NCBI GenBank assembly: GCA_907164885.2
Contig: OU015490.1
Span: 232,722,241-232,786,240, forward strand
Reading direction: 5' to 3'
Length of the DNA: 64,000 nt
Source of the DNA: Dolomedes plantarius
Lineage: Eukaryota > Arthropoda > Arachnida > Araneae > Dolomedidae
Shown here: positions 60,220-64,000 of the stretch, in pieces
Position numbering within the stretch: the stretch's first letter is position 1
How the letters are laid out: each line of letters opens with the position of its first letter
The notes under the pieces: generated by a model
The model's input: only the letters and a program-made list of their open reading frames with translations
Told to the model about the DNA's origin: nothing
The model's database searches: none
Program-made: the position numbers and the translations under genes

Positions 60220-60719
60220 CTATTACTATTTGAATCATTTAATACATCAGTTACATTAACACTTTCAGGTTTATTATCAACATTAATTTTCTTTTTCTTT
60301 TTATTACGTTTACTCTTATGTTTATTTAATTCAACATGATTATTGCAATTACTAGATTCATTACAGTTAAGAGGAAGCACATATTTATCATATTTAAGAC
60401 AATTACTTGCAATATCTAAAATTAAATTGTACTTCTTAATGAAGTCATAACCAATGATCCCTTCGAAAGATGAAGTTTCATCCAGATTTATGGTATAAAA
60501 TACATGATTGAAGAAATGCTTATTAATTTTAAAGGTAAATTTTACACAATTAAAAAACTTTACAGTTGAATTTACAGTAGTGATTGTCACATTATTCGCT
60601 ATATTCTTATAGGTTATGCACTTTTTAATTTCTTTAAATTTACTATCAGAGATCGAGGAAATTGACGACCCTGTGTCAACGAGACATGTTACATTTTCTT
60701 TGCCACACTGTATATTCAA
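60220..60719 (-). pseudogene. Gypsy-type aspartic protease segment
   Basis: Retroviral-type aspartic protease that would process the polyprotein. The active-site loop reads CLVDTGSSISSIS and the flap/second region SFEGIIGYDFIKKYNLILD. A basic stretch KHKSKRNKKKKK and an Asn/Ser-rich tail follow before the frame runs into the Tc1 terminal repeat at 60217. Upstream the frame continues past a TAA (near 60735) into the Asn-rich linker at 60744-60938. Confidence 0.8.
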
Positions 60720-60743
60720 ATGTGGAAGAAAGGGTTTTACTTT

Positions 60744-61052
60744 TTATACATTACATATCACCTGATAATCAATATTACAAGTCTGAGTACTATTTTCTAC
60801 ACAATTATTATTATCAATATTACCATTACTAGGTATGCAGTTATAAGAATTACTTTCACAATTATACAAATTATCAACATTACCAACATTATTAAACTCA
60901 GCACTTTCACAATTATACACATTATTTTCAGAATTCAAAGGCAGTTGTGGAGTTACAGTACCTACATCACTGCCACATGCAGTACTGGAAATTAGTTTCC
61001 CAACACATTATCACAATTTGGAGTAAAAGTAGTAGCATTACGAGTTAAATTA
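60744..61052 (-). pseudogene. Asn/Cys-rich linker between gag and protease
   Basis: A frame reading SENNVYNCES, NVDNLYNCESNSYNC and NIDNNNCVENSTQTC: imperfect repeats of Tyr-Asn-Cys-Glu-Ser. It joins the protease frame apart from one TAA. Between it and the end of gag (TAG near 61053) there are two frame changes; whether one is a programmed shift is unknown. Confidence 0.5.
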
Positions 61053-61988
61053 CTATTTATCCCACGGTGATGATTTCCACCTCTGGCTACGACGTAAATT
61101 CTGTTGATTATCCCTATTCATGCGGTTCCGCTTACGGAAGCACCTTGCTTCGACATGCCCTACCTTGCGGCAGAAAAAGCATCGTACTTGGCTAGGCCTA
61201 CTCCGAAAAGTGCGGCGCTCAGAATTTTTAGGGTTACGTACAGGACACCGCGAACGCTTGTCGCTTAAGGCATGATTAGCATCATCTAAAGTGAAATTAA
61301 CAGACTCCATTCGCTTGCTTTGCAAATTTTCTAATTTTGACTCCAATGCGTTCAGTTTCTCGAGAATAGCATTGTCGGAAATATTGTTTACATTACTCAA
61401 GGCAAATTTAGAAGAGCTAGCCAGTGCGTGACAATTATTAATACTTTCAGCACATTTCAAATTTTCGTTAAAACAGTTGCTTTTCAGCTCGTACAGTTTC
61501 ACCTTGATTTCGTACGGCATAGCGTCAATGAACTTAACTATTTTTATCTGCTCTAAGGCAACTTCGTTTTGTACATTAGAATACATTTTTCTCGTAGCCA
61601 CATCAAGTCTGTGGGCAAACGACACAATTGACTCATTAGCTTCGATTTTCAGTAAGTTATAGTCATAGTTTATATTCCGAATATTTTGAGCGAAAAAGGA
61701 GCAAAATTTATTTTTAATTACATTAAAATCAGGATTGTTTTTTAACTCAGGCGACTCAATATATAATCGCAATGCAGAACCCGATAACTTCGACTTTAAA
61801 AATAACACAGCCTGATCATTTGACCAGTGATTAACATCAATTAAGTCTTCGATTTGTTCAAAGAAGAATTCAACTAAATCCGCGTCACCATCAAAAGTTG
61901 GGACGTGAATATTAAGAGCATTACCTGATGCCTGTGCGGACATCTGCGTCGAATGCACAGCATTTGAATTTACAGACCTTCTACTCAT
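61053..61988 (-). CDS. Gypsy-type gag with CCHC zinc knuckle
   Basis: About 311 residues from ATG 61988 (the frame is open a little further upstream, without another ATG). The capsid-like region contains VPTFDGDADLVEFFFEQIED, AVLFLKSKLSGSALRLYIES and SIVSFAHRLDVATRKMYS, the usual order of Ty3/Gypsy gag capsids. A coiled-coil-like ILEKLNALESKLENLQSK precedes a basic nucleocapsid with the zinc knuckle CFFCRKVGHVEARC (C-x2-C-x4-H-x4-C). It ends RRSQRWKSSPWDK with TAG. No internal stops, so this is the only intact reading frame of the element. Confidence 0.85.
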   Translation of the reverse strand: MSRRSVNSNAVHSTQMSAQASGNALNIHVPTFDGDADLVEFFFEQIEDLIDVNHWSNDQAVLFLKSKLSGSALRLYIESPELKNNPDFNVIKNKFCSFFAQNIRNINYDYNLLKIEANESIVSFAHRLDVATRKMYSNVQNEVALEQIKIVKFIDAMPYEIKVKLYELKSNCFNENLKCAESINNCHALASSSKFALSNVNNISDNAILEKLNALESKLENLQSKRMESVNFTLDDANHALSDKRSRCPVRNPKNSERRTFRSRPSQVRCFFCRKVGHVEARCFRKRNRMNRDNQQNLRRSQRWKSSPWDK

Positions 61989-62139
61989 ATCAATACAATT
62001 TACAGACACAATTTACACTAAATATAAAAATCATATAATATGACATACACTCAAAATAATTAACAAAATAATCAGTTCAGTTTCAGTGGTCATGAATGAA
62101 TTCCCAGTTTTAATGCGAAGTATTACCCTCTCATTATCT

Positions 62140-62775
62140 TCACTGACTTTTTCTACGTCTCTAATTGATTTTATTTTATGTTTTTTGGTGTAATTGGGGT
62201 GACGAGTACAGCCTTAATAATTTGTCGGGTGGTCTACACCACAGTTAGCACAAATTATTTTTTCAGTCATAGGCTTTGTGCAGTCGCTAGTTCGGTGGTT
62301 TTTAGCACATTTTAAACATCATAGATCTAATTTTCAGTTATCGCTACTGTGGTGGAAATTTTGACATTTATAACTCTGTTTCGCTCCCCCCCCCCTTGAA
62401 TTTATATACTTCATCACGAAAAACAAATCGCAGAAATTCTTTCACGTTATAGATTTCCCTGGTTTTATCCGAAGGTAATAAATTTCACAAAAAGATTGAA
62501 AGTTTGGACTTTTCCTTAAAGCGCTTCAGTTGAGTGACCCTTTGTACCTGGAAACCCAGATATAAAAGTTCCTGCCTGACTTCCTCAATCGGAATGTCCG
62601 ATGGAATACCTTTTATGAGCATTTTTATTGGTCTTTGTTCACGAGGAGCCATAGCGAAGAATTTGATCCCATTTTTTGATAACAGGTTCTGAATTTTCCT
62701 AAACTGGTTACTGTTTTGGGGAAAGACATAGACGTTATTCCGCCTTGTCCTGAGAACACAGGATATACCACCCAT
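62140..62775 (-). pseudogene. Jockey-type LINE ORF1 relic
   Basis: The minus frame 62775-62485 reads RPIKMLIKGIPSDIPIEEVR, ELLYLGFQVQRVTQL and a KEKSKLSIF end, the conserved core of Jockey-type ORF1 nucleic-acid-binding proteins. After a frame break, cysteine-rich segments follow (CLKCAKNHRTSDCTKP, ICANCGVDHPTN, about 62310-62215), fitting its zinc knuckles. A C10 run at 62388 breaks one segment. ORF2 is absent; the retrotransposon begins directly downstream. Confidence 0.7.
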
Positions 62776-63444
62776 ATTTGTAATCGACTTATACGCAATA
62801 ACTATGACCGGTCATAAAGAGCGGTATTCCAAATCACGAATGCTGAAAGATTTCGATGTTTCAAAAATCCCAATCATTCATGAATACTTCCATATTTAAA
62901 AATAATAGGCCTGGTCACTGACATTTTCTAGACAGATGGAAGTTAGGCGATTTGGCTCTGAGCTTTCAGACACATTCACGATTATTGTACGCAGAATGTT
63001 TCACTGTAAACATTTTATTCATAAAATATGCTTAGAAAACAAAAATAACAAATTCCAGAAGTACCCCTAGAGGCTGCAAAACACTCCAATTTTCTTCTAG
63101 ACACGCATTAAATATTCATCTGCTCTCGCAACAGACCAAGTTAGCATAAAAGTATTATCAGGTATGTTAACAATTGTGGGGAAATTTTCATTGGATTCAA
63201 GAATTTTGTTCGAAGTTGGTTTTGAAGATCAATGTAGAAGGGATAATACAGTTCCTAACAATGCACAGAATTTCATTGCTTTAACCTCCGAAAGGATAAT
63301 GATTTAAAAACAGATAGCAATTTTTCGAAATAGAGTTTGCATAACATGAAATTTTGAATATCGCATATATCTTGATGACGACCGGTGGGGATATAAAACG
63401 ATCCATCCCAAAGCTCCATAAGGAGACCCTTTAAGGGTCTATAC
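62776..63444. other. Anonymous DNA
   Basis: No coding region or terminus could be supported. Confidence 0.4.
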
Positions 63445-64000
63445 CAGGGGTGGCGAACCAATGGCACGCGTGCCATTAATGGCACGCAACACAATATTTT
63501 GGGCAAGCCACCGATCAAAACGGTTTGCATTTAAATTGATGGATGTTATATGGCTTTCAAAATTGATGTTTTTTACAAACATATGCCAACATTTCAATGA
63601 ATTGAACATAAAGCTTCAAGGCATAAATAAAACAATTATTGTCATGATGGATCTCATTCGCGCTTTTGACGCTAAACTGCATATTTTCAGGAACGATTTT
63701 ATTACAAAAAACTACAAATATTTCCCAAACTTGAAAAAAAATATCAAAGATTTAGATGTACATGAGAAAGCAGACGAAGAAAAAGTTATTGATGAATTAA
63801 GTTCCGTAATTGATTCTTCAATCAAGGAATTTTCAGCGAGATTTTCTCAGTTCAAAGAATTATCGAAAACGCTCAGGTTTATTATGTACCCTGATGTGAT
63901 TTCATTTGATAAACTGAACTTGTCCCAATTCGATTGGTTGGAAATTGAAGAATTTGAAATGTAGCTGATTGATTTCCAGTCTGGTTTAATATGGATTCAA
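63445..64000 (+). mobile_element. hAT element, internally deleted, cut by the window edge
   Basis: Begins CAGGGGTGGCGAACCAATGG with an inverted GGCACGCGTGCC just inside, the style of hAT ends. The preceding eight bases GTCTATAC are the candidate duplication; the other end is outside. The transposase part starts only about 90 bases in, so most of the gene is deleted. Confidence 0.75.
63539..63964 (+). pseudogene. hAT transposase C-terminal segment (GTF2IRD2/ZBED-like)
   Basis: The frame contains FFTNICQHFNELNIKLQGIN, FDAKLHIFRNDFITKNYKYF and LRFIMYPDVISFDKLNLSQF, matching in order the region before the C-terminal dimerisation domain of hAT transposases of the GTF2I-repeat-2/ZBED type. The BED finger and catalytic core are missing. 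The frame stops at TAG 63962. Confidence 0.65.

Larger units (their letters stand above)
53869..62085 (-). mobile_element. Gypsy-type LTR retrotransposon, nearly complete, split by Tc1 copy D
   Basis: On the minus strand the order is gag (62.0-61.05 kb), Asn-rich linker, aspartic protease, RT, RNase H, integrase, then about 1 kb of noncoding DNA with two tandem repeats and a candidate 3' LTR. The order RT-RNase H-integrase defines Ty3/Gypsy. No env-like gene is seen. No 5' LTR or primer-binding site was recognised between gag and the Jockey relic at 62.1 kb, so the 5' end seems lost. Tc1 copy D (58805-60217) interrupts it between protease and RT. Confidence 0.85.

Overview
This is a gene-poor, AT-rich stretch of arthropod nuclear DNA, most probably from a spider. 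Four features point that way: four copies of a Tc1-like element whose transposase I recognise as a type abundant in araneoid spider genomes, a short Gly/His-rich secreted peptide of spider type, tRNA-derived SINEs, and very long TA/GT microsatellites. No operons, CRISPR arrays, rRNA genes or intact tRNA genes were seen. Only one host gene can be supported; nearly everything else recognisable is transposable-element material in several layers.

Layout. 1-9 kb: mostly anonymous AT-rich DNA, with a decayed Tigger/pogo element (2986-4560), a 450-bp non-autonomous Helitron (7190-7639) and Helitron-like repeats around it. 9-12.3 kb: a LINE endonuclease relic, then a Helitron (10093-12276) carrying Tc1 copy A eight bases inside its 5' end. 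12.4-14.1 kb: the single-exon Gly/His-rich secreted peptide gene (minus strand) and, directly upstream, about six 136-bp tandem repeats that look like decayed copies of its start-codon region. 15.3-18.7 kb: a MITE with about 130-bp inverted repeats, microsatellites and a SINE. 23.8-28.1 kb: a four-unit tandem repeat interrupted by a SINE and by a 1.5-kb solo LTR that itself contains Tc1 copy B. 29-37 kb: a 173-bp hAT MITE, two near-identical 778-bp direct repeats, and a mobile-element coding relic split by a second Helitron copy. 39-44 kb: a second Tigger relic, a candidate LTR, an unidentified Lys-rich reading frame, a gutted PIF/Harbinger transposase, a minisatellite and a near-perfect palindrome. 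46-52 kb: a LINE tail, two MITE/hAT deletion derivatives, a second 1.5-kb LTR relative, truncated Tc1 copy C and a degenerate BED-finger hAT transposase. 53.9-62.1 kb: a Gypsy-type LTR retrotransposon on the minus strand (gag, protease, RT, RNase H, integrase) split by Tc1 copy D. 62.1-62.8 kb: a Jockey-type LINE ORF1 relic. 63.4-64 kb: the start of another internally deleted hAT element.

The parts do not form a pathway. Their interest is in the order of insertion, which can be read from target duplications and reconstructed empty sites, and in shared lesions showing that already broken Tc1 copies were moved in trans. The most unusual host-related signal is the array of exon-like repeats beside the secreted peptide gene.
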